From positions 1 to 64,000 of the IMG/VR virus record IMGVR_UViG_3300043788_000078: 64,000 nt of DNA; one strand, given 5' to 3'. Positions 33,449-41,537 of the stretch are shown here, in pieces (the first letter of the stretch is position 1; each line of letters starts with the position of its first letter). The stretch comes from a virus. The notes under the pieces were generated by a model. That model was not told the DNA's origin, did no database searches, and worked only from the letters and a program-made list of their open reading frames with translations. Made by a program: the position numbers and the translations under genes.

Positions 33449-34356
33449 ACTCCCGAGAGCAGGCAGATAGAGTACGGCTGGTCAAGGCCGATGGCCGATG
33501 ACCTCTGGGTGTCAGACCGCCAGGTCTTGCGCGGCTCGTCGCGGTAGAGGGGGCCTGCCAGGAACGGCAGCTCGTCGGCGTAGAAGCCGGCGCGCTGGCG
33601 CTGCATGACGATGGCGTTGCCCGGCGGGACCTGCCGGGAGACGAGCACGTCCATGTTGAGGATCTTCTGCGGCAGCACGCCGGTGTACTGGAGGTTCTCC
33701 GACGCGATGTCGCCGATGTACGGGGCGGCGAACGAGCTGGACTGGAGCAGCGTGTTCTTGGTGCCGTGGTTGATGATGAGCGTGTCGGCCTCGAAGCCCA
33801 GCCACTGCGTGACGCCGGACGGGCTGACGACGTTGGCGTTCTCCACCAGGAACATTGCCTGGGCCAGGTCCGCGCGGGTGGTCGCGCTCGCGCTCGACCA
33901 CGGGTTGGCCACGGCCAGGGTCTGGATGGACGCGTTGGCGACGACGGCGCTGTAGAACGCCGTGTTCCAGCTATACACCATGGTGTTCTTCACCTGGAGC
34001 AGCTGGCGCGTCACCGGGTCGATGGCCTGGCGGCGGCGCATCTCGTCGGAGACCATGATCGCCATCGCGCGCTCATGGCTGAACACCACGCGCGGGTTTC
34101 CGATGGACGTCGGGACGACGGGAACCTCGCCGAACTCAGACCGGATCTCGGGGAAGTCGTCCGCGTACAGCGGCGTGCTTTCCGAGTACCGGACCGCGCC
34201 GCTCGGCGCGGCACCGCCCATGCGCAGCACCGAGTCCATGATGAACTCGTTCTGCGTGATGTCGAGAATCAGAGCTGGAATGACCAAAGGGTCCTTGAGC
34301 AGCTCGTTTACGGTTATCCGTGGTGCGTCCGAATAACCGCGTGCACCGACAGGCAT
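33445..34356 (-). CDS. Major capsid protein
   Basis: A 303-residue protein with the features of HK97-fold capsid proteins of this group: ITVNELLKDPLVIPALILDI at the N-terminus, VPVVPTSIGNPRVVFSHERA, and NAIVMQRQRAGFYADELPFL near the C-terminus. It sits between a decoration-type gene and the neck genes. It forms the head shell. ATG at 34356. Confidence 0.8.
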   Translation of the reverse strand: MPVGARGYSDAPRITVNELLKDPLVIPALILDITQNEFIMDSVLRMGGAAPSGAVRYSESTPLYADDFPEIRSEFGEVPVVPTSIGNPRVVFSHERAMAIMVSDEMRRRQAIDPVTRQLLQVKNTMVYSWNTAFYSAVVANASIQTLAVANPWSSASATTRADLAQAMFLVENANVVSPSGVTQWLGFEADTLIINHGTKNTLLQSSSFAAPYIGDIASENLQYTGVLPQKILNMDVLVSRQVPPGNAIVMQRQRAGFYADELPFLAGPLYRDEPRKTWRSDTQRSSAIGLDQPYSICLLSGV

Positions 34357-34377
34357 TGGTCACTCCCTCGCTTTCTG

Positions 34378-34878
34378 TTAGAGGACCCGGGCGCGGCCGA
34401 AGAAGTACGCCGCCGTGCCCAGGCCGCCGACGGACTGGGTGAGCATCGCCGACGACACGCCGCCGGGGTGCGTGCAGATGCCGACAACCTGGTCAGCAGC
34501 CGGCCCGGCACCGGCTCCGGTGACGGTGCCGTTGTTGTTCGCGCCGATGATCAGCTTCTGGCCCTCGATCGCTGCGCCCATGTACCAGACCCACATGTCG
34601 TAGCCGCCGGCGTAGACCGCGCAGTAGTCGGTCAGCACCGAGATGTCGATCAGCGGCTCGCCGTAGCTGTTCGGCGAGCCGCTCTGTGCGGTCAGCACGT
34701 TCGCGTCGTTGCCCGCGACGCCGAGGACGTGGGTAGACGCAGATTGCCCCAGGTTCACCGTGAGGTCCGTCGTACCCGCCGTCAGCGTGTTCGGCTGCAC
34801 GAATTGGCCGCCGAAAATGAGCGTGGCGACCTGCTTGTTCGCTGGCCCCATCTTGTAGTGCGGTATGGATGCCGACAT
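34378..34878 (-). CDS. Putative head decoration protein (166 aa)
   Basis: A 166-residue beta-rich protein directly upstream of the capsid gene. TTDLTVNLGQSASTHVLGVA and EGQKLIIGANNNGTVTGAGA look like strands of a small barrel, and it has few charged residues. Position between protease and capsid is the usual one for decoration proteins. Confidence 0.6.
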   Translation of the reverse strand: MSASIPHYKMGPANKQVATLIFGGQFVQPNTLTAGTTDLTVNLGQSASTHVLGVAGNDANVLTAQSGSPNSYGEPLIDISVLTDYCAVYAGGYDMWVWYMGAAIEGQKLIIGANNNGTVTGAGAGPAADQVVGICTHPGGVSSAMLTQSVGGLGTAAYFFGRARVL

Positions 34879-34891
34879 GCGTCAGGTCTCC

Positions 34892-35113
34892 TCAGCTTGA
34901 GTTGCTTACGCCGGCGGCCTCGCCGAGCGTGTCGTGGGTGGCACTGGCCGGTGCCGTGCCGTTGACGCCGACCGGTGCGCTGACCGCCCGGAGATTGGAC
35001 GCGCCGATCGCGGACACCTGCGACGCGGTCAGGGCGATCGTGGTTCCCTTCGGGACCCGCACGCCCATGTACGTGATCGCGGCTTCCGTTATGTACAGCG
35101 CGTTCGCGGCCAC
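34892..35113 (-). CDS. Small hypothetical head protein (73 aa)
   Basis: A 73-residue protein from GTG 35113 (ANALYITEAAITYMGVRVPK, then GTTIALTASQVSAIGASNLR). It lies between the protease and the decoration-type gene. Function unknown. Confidence 0.55.
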   Translation of the reverse strand: MAANALYITEAAITYMGVRVPKGTTIALTASQVSAIGASNLRAVSAPVGVNGTAPASATHDTLGEAAGVSNSS

Positions 35114-35116
35114 CGG

Positions 35117-36337
35117 TCAGATGCCGACCTGGCTGCGGAACCGGCTGACGACATCGTCGCGGGCCTGCTCCGCGTCCCGCCCTGTGTCCGGGGAGTCCAT
35201 GACCGTGCCCAGCTCGACGCTGTTCAGGTCCAGGCCGAGGCCGCTGGCCATCTTCCCGAACTCCTTCAGCACCCGGCGCATGACCAGGCCGCCGTCCACG
35301 TGGCCGCCGCCGTTCGCCAGCTCGAACGTGTGCCCGGTGCCCTCCAGCAGGGGGCGCGCCAGGTCCGCGATGTACGGCGGGATGCCCGCGCCGGACAGCT
35401 GGCGCTTCTCTCCCTCGAACGCCTGCCTGTCGTTCTGGGCCTGGAGAACGGCCAGCTGGCGCTGGGTCTCGCTCAGCTCGTAGTTGGTCAGCTCCAGGGC
35501 GTCGAACCCGTAGCCGTTGGACATCTCGGCACCGGCTCCCGCGTACTGCGGTTCCGCGTCCGCACCGGTCTCGTACTCGGCCTGGAGCTGGGCGAATTCC
35601 TCGTCGCTCATGCCCTCGATCAGCGCGGCAAGCTCGTCATCGGACAACGGGTCCTCCTCCTGCGGGCTTCCGCCGCCCGTGGTGTCGTTCATGTCCGCCA
35701 GGCCGTCGACCAGGGCGTCCAGCCTGGCCGGGTCCAGCTCCAGCAGCCTGGCCAGCCGGTCCTGCTGCTCCTGGGTGAGATCCGGCATGGTGATGCCGCC
35801 TTCCTGGTGGTCTTCGGCAAAGGTGAAGTTGGACAGGTCCACCACCAGGTCGGCAGAGTTGGACATCTGGACCGCCTTCTCCCACGGCCCGAGGCCGGTG
35901 ATGCGCGGGTCCAGGGTGCCGAGCACGTGCTGGATGGCGGCCGGGTAGTACTTGCCGTCGCTGCGGGCGTAGTCCTCCACGATCCGGGCGGACACGCCGA
36001 GGTTGGGGTTGGTCCTCAGCAGCGTGTCCCCCTCGGGAGTCACCTGCGCCGTGACCCACAGGCCGTCGTCCTTGACCTCCACGCCGGTCACCCATCCCCG
36101 CGTGCGCTCGGGGTCGTTGGTGTGCCGGTTGTCGGTGTCCGCGATCTGGAACGGCACCTGGTCGTACGCGCCGGCCCGGTAAGACTGCGCCAGCCCGTCC
36201 AGGTACCGCCGGTCGAACGTCAGCTTCTGGCCCTTGTAGTCGATCGTGCCGACGGGCAGCAGGCGCTTGCGCCAGGTGTTCGCGCCGGCCTGCTGCGCGG
36301 GCGTCCGGCTGAACGGGAGGCGGATCTCGGCGGGCAT
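35117..36337 (-). CDS. Capsid maturation protease fused to scaffold (Mu I-like)
   Basis: A 406-residue protein. Residues about 30-150 match the phage I-like protease family: PFQIADTDNRHTNDPERTRG, VTGVEVKDDGLWVTAQVTPE, PNLGVSARIVEDYARSDG. Residues about 180-330 are acidic and helical (LSDDELAALIEGMSDEEFAQ), as expected for a scaffold, with a coiled coil (ELSETQRQLAVLQAQNDRQA). It would guide head assembly and then be cleaved. Confidence 0.75.
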   Translation of the reverse strand: MPAEIRLPFSRTPAQQAGANTWRKRLLPVGTIDYKGQKLTFDRRYLDGLAQSYRAGAYDQVPFQIADTDNRHTNDPERTRGWVTGVEVKDDGLWVTAQVTPEGDTLLRTNPNLGVSARIVEDYARSDGKYYPAAIQHVLGTLDPRITGLGPWEKAVQMSNSADLVVDLSNFTFAEDHQEGGITMPDLTQEQQDRLARLLELDPARLDALVDGLADMNDTTGGGSPQEEDPLSDDELAALIEGMSDEEFAQLQAEYETGADAEPQYAGAGAEMSNGYGFDALELTNYELSETQRQLAVLQAQNDRQAFEGEKRQLSGAGIPPYIADLARPLLEGTGHTFELANGGGHVDGGLVMRRVLKEFGKMASGLGLDLNSVELGTVMDSPDTGRDAEQARDDVVSRFRSQVGI

Positions 36338-36340
36338 CGG

Positions 36341-37333
36341 CTAGCTGGCCTTGCTCGTGGACGTGCTGAACACGCCCGGCTTGGCATTCTCCGACCGCTT
36401 GGCGAACGCCATCGCGACCTTGGGGGACATGCCCTTGGCCAGCAGCTTCTTGTAGATCGACTGGCCCTTGGCGGACAGGCCCCTGGTGCTGCCGCCGTTG
36501 TTGTCGTCGTTGTCCGGCGTGTCGTCCGCTGCCAGGCGGATCGCCGGGACGCCGAACTGGCTCATGAGGGGCGTCTGCTGCGGCGCGGACTGGAGGGGCA
36601 TCGTGCCCTTGTTGTACGCGCCGACCATCGCCAGCAGCGCGGCGCGCGCGTTCTGCTGCGGCGGGAGCGCCTTGCCGTCCACGACGGGGACGACGCCGCC
36701 CGGTCCTTGCCGCAGGCTGCCGACCGTGCCGCCGCCCATCCGGTGCCGGATGACCGAGCTGCCGTCGGCCGCGCGGGAGGTGACCAGGTCCGTGGACTGC
36801 CGGACGGGCTGCCGCCGGGCCAGCTCCACTGACCGGCCGCGCCCGTTCGCCAGGCCCATGTTCCCTGATGCCGCCCCGCCGATGCCGAGCTGCTGGGAGC
36901 TGTAGCCGGTGCTGGACACGTTTCCCCCCGATGGCGTGCGCAGGTCGGACGTAGCGCTGTCGGAAGTGCCGGACGCGCCGCCGGAGACCTTGAAGTCCGC
37001 CGAGTCTGACCGGTACCCGCAATTCGGGCACTGGGTGTCGCCCATGTTCCGCATGTCGTCGATGTCGTTGTCACCGTCGTCAGCGAAGTCGTATCCGTTG
37101 GACAAGTTGCTCGCCGTCCCTACCTGAATGCTCGGGAACGCGCTCTTGACGGCGCTCCGGACCTTTGCCTTCTCAGCCGGGCTGCCGTTCTGGGCGATGC
37201 GCGAGAGCGCGTTCCGCGCGCGCCCGGCCGTGTCGACCGGGTACCGCTGGCCGGGCAGCGCGAACTTGCGTGCGGGGATGGGCTTACCCCCGGCCATGCG
37301 CCGGCCGTTCTTCTGGCTCAGCTTGCCGCCCAA
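36341..37333 (-). CDS. Capsid-associated protein with DUF6582-like N-terminus (330 aa)
   Basis: A 330-residue protein with RKFALPGQRYPVDTAGRARN and LSRIAQNGSPAEKAKVRSAV, a motif widespread in phage head proteins (DUF6582-like by recall). A DTQCPNCGYRSD zinc site follows. The middle is low-complexity and the C-terminus is basic (KKLLAKGMSPKVAMAFAKRS). Start uncertain: TTG at 37333 or ATG at 37297. Confidence 0.6.
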   Translation of the reverse strand: MGGKLSQKNGRRMAGGKPIPARKFALPGQRYPVDTAGRARNALSRIAQNGSPAEKAKVRSAVKSAFPSIQVGTASNLSNGYDFADDGDNDIDDMRNMGDTQCPNCGYRSDSADFKVSGGASGTSDSATSDLRTPSGGNVSSTGYSSQQLGIGGAASGNMGLANGRGRSVELARRQPVRQSTDLVTSRAADGSSVIRHRMGGGTVGSLRQGPGGVVPVVDGKALPPQQNARAALLAMVGAYNKGTMPLQSAPQQTPLMSQFGVPAIRLAADDTPDNDDNNGGSTRGLSAKGQSIYKKLLAKGMSPKVAMAFAKRSENAKPGVFSTSTSKAS

Positions 37334-37416
37334 GTAGACACCCGCCCGTTCAAGTACTGCGTATGAGCGACATCGTACGGCCCTGATCTGCCTGCCTGCC
37401 AGCGTGACGGGCGTCT

Positions 37417-37560
37417 CTAGCCGTTTTTCTCCGCGTGGTCAACAAGCAGCTTGGACGCCTTTTCCGCATCTTCCTCCGAACAGCCCCCCTGGACCATGGC
37501 CGTCCGGAGGATCTGCACGGCGTTATCGTGAGCCTCTTCAGGGCTCAGCGGCACGGACAT
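37417..37560 (-). CDS. Small helical protein (47 aa)
   Basis: A 47-residue frame, MSVPLSPEEAHDNAVQIL to HAEKNG, whose ATG overlaps the stop of the upstream gene (TGATG at 37560). It has a CSEEDAEKASKLL helix. Codon use is mixed, with lower GC than its neighbours. Function unknown; supported by the overlap and its compact helical pattern. Confidence 0.5.
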   Translation of the reverse strand: MSVPLSPEEAHDNAVQILRTAMVQGGCSEEDAEKASKLLVDHAEKNG

Positions 37561-38642
37561 CAGCTCACGTTCCTCGCGTAGTCGTGTATCACGTTGACGA
37601 GCGGCACGATTCCCGCCGCGATGGCCGCCGCGACCGGGGCCAGGCCCATTGATATGCCGCCGAGCGCTACGCCGACGCCCGCCATCGCGAACAGGTTGTT
37701 CATCACCAGGTGCGTCCTGGTGGTGCGCGCTTCCTGCTCGTTGTCGTTCTTGACGGCGCTGCGCATGTGGGCGATCAGCTTCTGCTGGGCCTTGTGCATC
37801 CCGGCCAGCTTCTTCTGGATGTCCTCCTGCTGCTGTGCCGTGATCTGCCCGACCTGCCGCGCTACCTCGGCCGCGACGCGGGCGTCGATGTAGCTCTTGA
37901 GCGCGGCCATGTCCGCGCCGGGAGTGGCCAGGCCTGCCAGGGCGTGGTCGCCTCCCGCCGCCGTGATGCCGGCTACCGACTTCGGCGCTGCCTCCGCGCC
38001 CGTTTCCGCGTACTGCGGCGTGCTCTGTGCCCGGAGCGCCTGACTGCTCGGGGACTGCGCGGCCATCCCGGCACGGGGAGTGCTCGGGGACTGCGCCCTG
38101 GCGGCGGCCCGCGCGGCCCTGGCCTGCTGGTCGTAGTGCGCCTGCACCATGGCCCGCTGCTCGGACGTCAGCACCCTCTTCTGGGCGCTGGTTACCGTCT
38201 CCTCCGGGTGCCGGGAGATCTCCTCCCGGGCGGCCTTCCTCTCCAGCTTCCGGTTATCCTCGTCGATCTTCCACTGGGGGTACGGGTCGCGGAGCTGCTT
38301 CCCGATCAGCGGAAGCCAGTCGTGCCGGTAGGTGTACGCGGTTCCCGGGATGTGGTGGCCGTGCAGCGCGGCCAGGTCTACCTGGGACGAGACCATGGAC
38401 AACTGGGCGGACAGAATAGGCCCTGAAATCGCGTTCCCGCTGTTCAGCGTGCCTGCCAGGCGGGACAGCATGGTGGCCGCGTCCTGGATCTCGCGCAGTT
38501 CCGCGCTGCCCGCCGGCGCTGCCGCCGCCAGCTCGTTGACCTTCTCCAGTGCCGCTACCGCGTCCTCCGGGTCCTGCCAGGCGGCGCGCATGATCGAGCG
38601 CGCCTGCGCCCCGGCCGCCGTGAGCTGCATTCCGTCGCTCAT
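37560..38642 (-). CDS. Coiled-coil protein with C-terminal membrane segments (360 aa)
   Basis: A 360-residue protein. Residues 1-110 are Ala-rich and helical. Residues about 125-190 are a charged coiled coil (DEDNRKLERKAAREEISRHP). A long helix lies near 240-300 (ARVAAEVARQVGQITAQQQE). The last 55 residues hold hydrophobic stretches (NNLFAMAGVGVALGGISMGL, VAAAIAAGIVPLV). It could be carried in the head and inserted in the host membrane on entry, but this is inference. Confidence 0.55.
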   Translation of the reverse strand: MSDGMQLTAAGAQARSIMRAAWQDPEDAVAALEKVNELAAAAPAGSAELREIQDAATMLSRLAGTLNSGNAISGPILSAQLSMVSSQVDLAALHGHHIPGTAYTYRHDWLPLIGKQLRDPYPQWKIDEDNRKLERKAAREEISRHPEETVTSAQKRVLTSEQRAMVQAHYDQQARAARAAARAQSPSTPRAGMAAQSPSSQALRAQSTPQYAETGAEAAPKSVAGITAAGGDHALAGLATPGADMAALKSYIDARVAAEVARQVGQITAQQQEDIQKKLAGMHKAQQKLIAHMRSAVKNDNEQEARTTRTHLVMNNLFAMAGVGVALGGISMGLAPVAAAIAAGIVPLVNVIHDYARNVS

Positions 38643-41203
38643 GCTGCCGTCCTTTCCGCTTGCAGCCGCTGCAAGGCAGACTGCGCCGCCTGCCGCGCTG
38701 CCTCGTGCGCCTGCTCTCCGACGCCGCTGCCCCAGTTGCCCAGGATCGCACTGGATGAAGCGTCAAGTATCCTCTGGGCCTGGACAGGGTCAGCGGGAAG
38801 CATGTCCCCTACCTCGATCATCGCCATGGTAAGCGGCTTGGCCCTGGTGCCGACAGCGTTGACCTCGTCGGCGATCCGCTGTATCTCAGCCAGGGTCTGC
38901 GGGTCGCTCTCCGGCCTGCCGGTGCGCATCTGCGCCGCTACCGACGCCCACGCGAACGCCTGGGACGTCTGCCGGGCGTAGTGCCCCCATGCGTCCCCGT
39001 TCCGGATACGGTCAGGGCTGTTCAGGCTCCCGGCCAGGTCGTGCATGGTGACCGTGTCCTCGCCGTACATGAACGGGTCCAGGCTGCGGTCCCCGACGCC
39101 GATCTTGTCGAAGTACTCGCCGGCGTGCTGGATGGTGCCCAGCTCGGTGAATCCCTCCTCGATGTCCGCGTGCGGGAGATCCTGATATGCCTGCATGTCG
39201 CCGTTGGTGCGCCGGGTCTCGCCCCTGGGCAGCACGGCGTGGATCATCTCGTGCAGCGGCACCGAGAAGTTCTCGGGACTGGGGATCTCGCTGTCCGGGT
39301 TGCTCACGGCCTCGCGGATGCCGTCGGCGACGGACTGCGCCATGTTCACGTGCCCGTCCCAGTCCACCTCGGCCAGCACGCCGGGACGTGCCGCATCATC
39401 GTACAGCGTGGGCAGCCTGCCGTCCCAGTCCAGGTGGTCGTCCGGGTTGAACATCAGCGGGACGGAAGCGGCGGTCTTCGTCACCAGGTCGCGCACGGGC
39501 CCGGCATCCGCGCCCGTGACCTGGCTGCCCGCACTGCCCCTGCCGCGCAGTGCCTGCTTCGCCCACGGGTGCTCGGCATCCCACTCCGCCTCGGGCACCC
39601 ACTCGCCGTGCGTCCCGCGCGGCTGGTCCCGCCAGGCTAGCTCGACGTACCCGAGCTGCGCCGCAATCCCGCCCTGATAGCGTCGCCGATCTTCGCTGCC
39701 TCGGCCAGGCGCTCGTCCTCGGGCATGTCCCAGTATCCCTCGGGAACCGCCGCGTGGACCTTCTGCGGGGTTGGCGAGCTGGTGGTCGATGATCCGTCCG
39801 CCACCGCTGCCTCCTGTGTTGATCGTGCTGAAATTCTGGAGGTCGAAGATACCGACCTGGTCCCGTGCCTTGCCCATCTGTTCTGCCGTGCTGCGGTCCT
39901 GGACGTTCTGGGACGGGTCCAGCCATAGTTTACCGTCCTCGACCCACCCGCCCAGGTACATGTCCTTGCCCTGGAACGACTCGCGCTCGGACATCAGCAT
40001 GTCGTCGATAGCCTTGTGCAGCCTGTCCGGGTCATCCAGGATCTCGGCCGGGTACCGGTGCGTGTGCCCGTCAAGCGCGACCATGTACCCGCTCTGCGGG
40101 GCGTCCCCGCTGTGCGGCGACACGGAGAAGCCCTCGCGCTCCTTCTCCATGACGCGCACGGCCTCGCCGACGCCCCCGAACCGCGTCCACCGTCCGCGCG
40201 AGTCGCGGGGCTCGGTGCGCCACCCGTCCCAGTGCCCGAAATCCATGACCTGGCTGCTGATGAGACTTGACGCGTCAAGCATCGTGGTGCCGGGGTACGT
40301 CGGGATCTCCTCGGCTTTCGCGGTCGCGCCCCACTGGTTCCATGCGTTCCTTATCATGGAAGCCCGGCCTTTGTTGAGCGCGGTTCCCGACGCCGCGTCT
40401 ATGGCCTCGTTCTCTCCCTGCTGCTGAAGCCAGGTAATCGCCTGGATCTGGTGCGGCGCGATCGGCGTGCCGTCCCGCTCGCTGATCCGCCGCGCCGCCT
40501 CGCGGTAGGCGTCGGCGACGTGCTGGTAGTACCTGTCGTTGCCGATCGGCGCTTTGTCGGCCTCCGTCTTCGGCAGCCGCTGCCCCATCGCCACCGTCAT
40601 GGCGTGCCTGTCCACGACGACGTCGCCCTGGGCGTCATCCGGGGAGTCGCCGCCGTTGCGGATCAGCCGGGCGAACGCCTTCGTCTTGGAGCTGGTGTTG
40701 GCCTCGTCTGCCTTCGCCCCGTCGATCGCCCGCTGGGCGTGTGCCTGCATGTCCTTCGTGATCATGCCCTCGCCGGGGCCGATCGCCCGGCCCAGTTCCA
40801 GCGCCCGCGCCGCGTTGAGCATGTTGGCCGGCCATCCGGTCTGCGGCGAGTACGCGGCCAGCACGCCCGCGCCCTTGTCCGCGTCACCGTGCGCCAGGGC
40901 CTTGGCGACCGTGTGCGCGTCCGCGTACCAGCGCATGCCCTGCTGCCTGGTCGCCGCGCCGGAGCGGTCGTAGCTGGCCATGACGTTCTCCGCGCTGACC
41001 GGGTGCACCTTGAAAAACGGGTGGTCAGCCGGGTCCGGCGGGCGTCCGCGCGGGTTGACCAGCCTGCCCTTGTCCGGGTCTTTATAGTCAGTGCCGGTGT
41101 CATGCCAGTACTCGGCATCGGACTCCCAGACGCCGAACCGGTTCCGGTGCTCATCCGGGTCATACCGGTAGCCGAGCGTGAGCACCTGCTCGCTGATCAG
41201 CAT
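38639..41203 (-). CDS. Multidomain virion-associated protein with zincin-like domain
   Basis: An uninterrupted 854-residue frame, probably not one simple gene. Residues 1-300 form a helical domain (MRWYADAHTVAKALAHGDAD, LAAYSPQTGWPANMLNAARA) of the type seen in actinophage head-region proteins. EPRDSRGRWTRFGG is a linker motif of such proteins. HEMIH near residue 650 with EEGFTELGT 30-35 residues later fits a zincin metallopeptidase (HExxH plus a third Glu). Between 39637 and 39804 codon use favours another frame that holds a nested small gene, so two cistrons or compensating shifts are possible. Confidence 0.55.
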   Translation of the reverse strand: MLISEQVLTLGYRYDPDEHRNRFGVWESDAEYWHDTGTDYKDPDKGRLVNPRGRPPDPADHPFFKVHPVSAENVMASYDRSGAATRQQGMRWYADAHTVAKALAHGDADKGAGVLAAYSPQTGWPANMLNAARALELGRAIGPGEGMITKDMQAHAQRAIDGAKADEANTSSKTKAFARLIRNGGDSPDDAQGDVVVDRHAMTVAMGQRLPKTEADKAPIGNDRYYQHVADAYREAARRISERDGTPIAPHQIQAITWLQQQGENEAIDAASGTALNKGRASMIRNAWNQWGATAKAEEIPTYPGTTMLDASSLISSQVMDFGHWDGWRTEPRDSRGRWTRFGGVGEAVRVMEKEREGFSVSPHSGDAPQSGYMVALDGHTHRYPAEILDDPDRLHKAIDDMLMSERESFQGKDMYLGGWVEDGKLWLDPSQNVQDRSTAEQMGKARDQVGIFDLQNFSTINTGGSGGGRIIDHQLANPAEGPRGGSRGILGHARGRAPGRGSEDRRRYQGGIAAQLGYVELAWRDQPRGTHGEWVPEAEWDAEHPWAKQALRGRGSAGSQVTGADAGPVRDLVTKTAASVPLMFNPDDHLDWDGRLPTLYDDAARPGVLAEVDWDGHVNMAQSVADGIREAVSNPDSEIPSPENFSVPLHEMIHAVLPRGETRRTNGDMQAYQDLPHADIEEGFTELGTIQHAGEYFDKIGVGDRSLDPFMYGEDTVTMHDLAGSLNSPDRIRNGDAWGHYARQTSQAFAWASVAAQMRTGRPESDPQTLAEIQRIADEVNAVGTRAKPLTMAMIEVGDMLPADPVQAQRILDASSSAILGNWGSGVGEQAHEAARQAAQSALQRLQAERTAA
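39637..39804 (-). CDS. Nested small protein inside the 854-residue frame (55 aa)
   Basis: A 55-residue frame (+1 relative to the long one) starting at GTG 39804 with AGGAGG five bases upstream, a strong ribosome site. It reads KVHAAVPEGYWDMPEDERLA and EAAKIGDAIRAGLRR, protein-like, with almost all codons ending in G or C. The long frame across the same bases is Arg/Gly-rich with many A/T third positions. Its stop (TAG, 39637-39639) is just where sensible coding resumes in the long frame. Confidence 0.55.
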   Translation of the reverse strand: MADGSSTTSSPTPQKVHAAVPEGYWDMPEDERLAEAAKIGDAIRAGLRRSSGTSS

Positions 41204-41530
41204 TCACTTGCTCCCGTGCGCTATTGCGCGCTTGGCCGCCCAGTCCGCGTTGGTGGCCGCCGATGCCGCGCGCACCTCAGGGTGCCTGGATGTTCGCGCC
41301 CACCGCGACGTGGCGGCCTTGGCCATGGCAATGGCACTCGATTCATCCTTGGCGCGGCCCTGCCGCAGGATGGCCTTAGCTATATTCCTGATGTACGGCG
41401 GCAGGCCCATGCCCTTGACATCCCAGAGCCCCGGCCCGTTCGGGTTCTTGCTCAGCGGCGTCGATATCGCCGCCAGTCTTCCCGTCTGAGCCGACAGCTC
41501 CAGTGAGCCCGGTCCCCCGGGCTTACCGAA
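41204..41530 (-). CDS. Head-morphogenesis C-terminal module, likely reached by +1 shift
   Basis: A 108-codon frame with no usable start before ATG 41410. From FGKPGGPGSLELSAQTGRLA through NPNGPGLWDVKGMGLPPYIR to HPEVRAASAATNADWAAKR it matches a C-terminal module I recall from actinophage head proteins, where it follows ELSAQTGR...P without a break. The upstream gene ends ELSAQTGRPITVVPHPFR. Moving to the +1 frame after its CCC codon joins the two exactly. If shifting does not occur, a 68-residue protein from ATG 41410 is the alternative. Confidence 0.6.
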   Translation of the reverse strand, partial: FGKPGGPGSLELSAQTGRLAAISTPLSKNPNGPGLWDVKGMGLPPYIRNIAKAILRQGRAKDESSAIAMAKAATSRWARTSRHPEVRAASAATNADWAAKRAIAHGSK

Positions 41531-41537
41531 AGGGGTG
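41523..41537 (-). other. Candidate +1 ribosomal frameshift site
   Basis: On the reverse strand the end of the 652-residue gene reads CAC CCC TTT CGG TAA. CCC followed by T is a known +1-slippery context (the tRNA can re-pair on CCT), and the zero-frame stop comes two codons later. Skipping one T (41531) gives TTC GGT AAG, which continues into the conserved GKPGGPG module. Confidence 0.45.
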
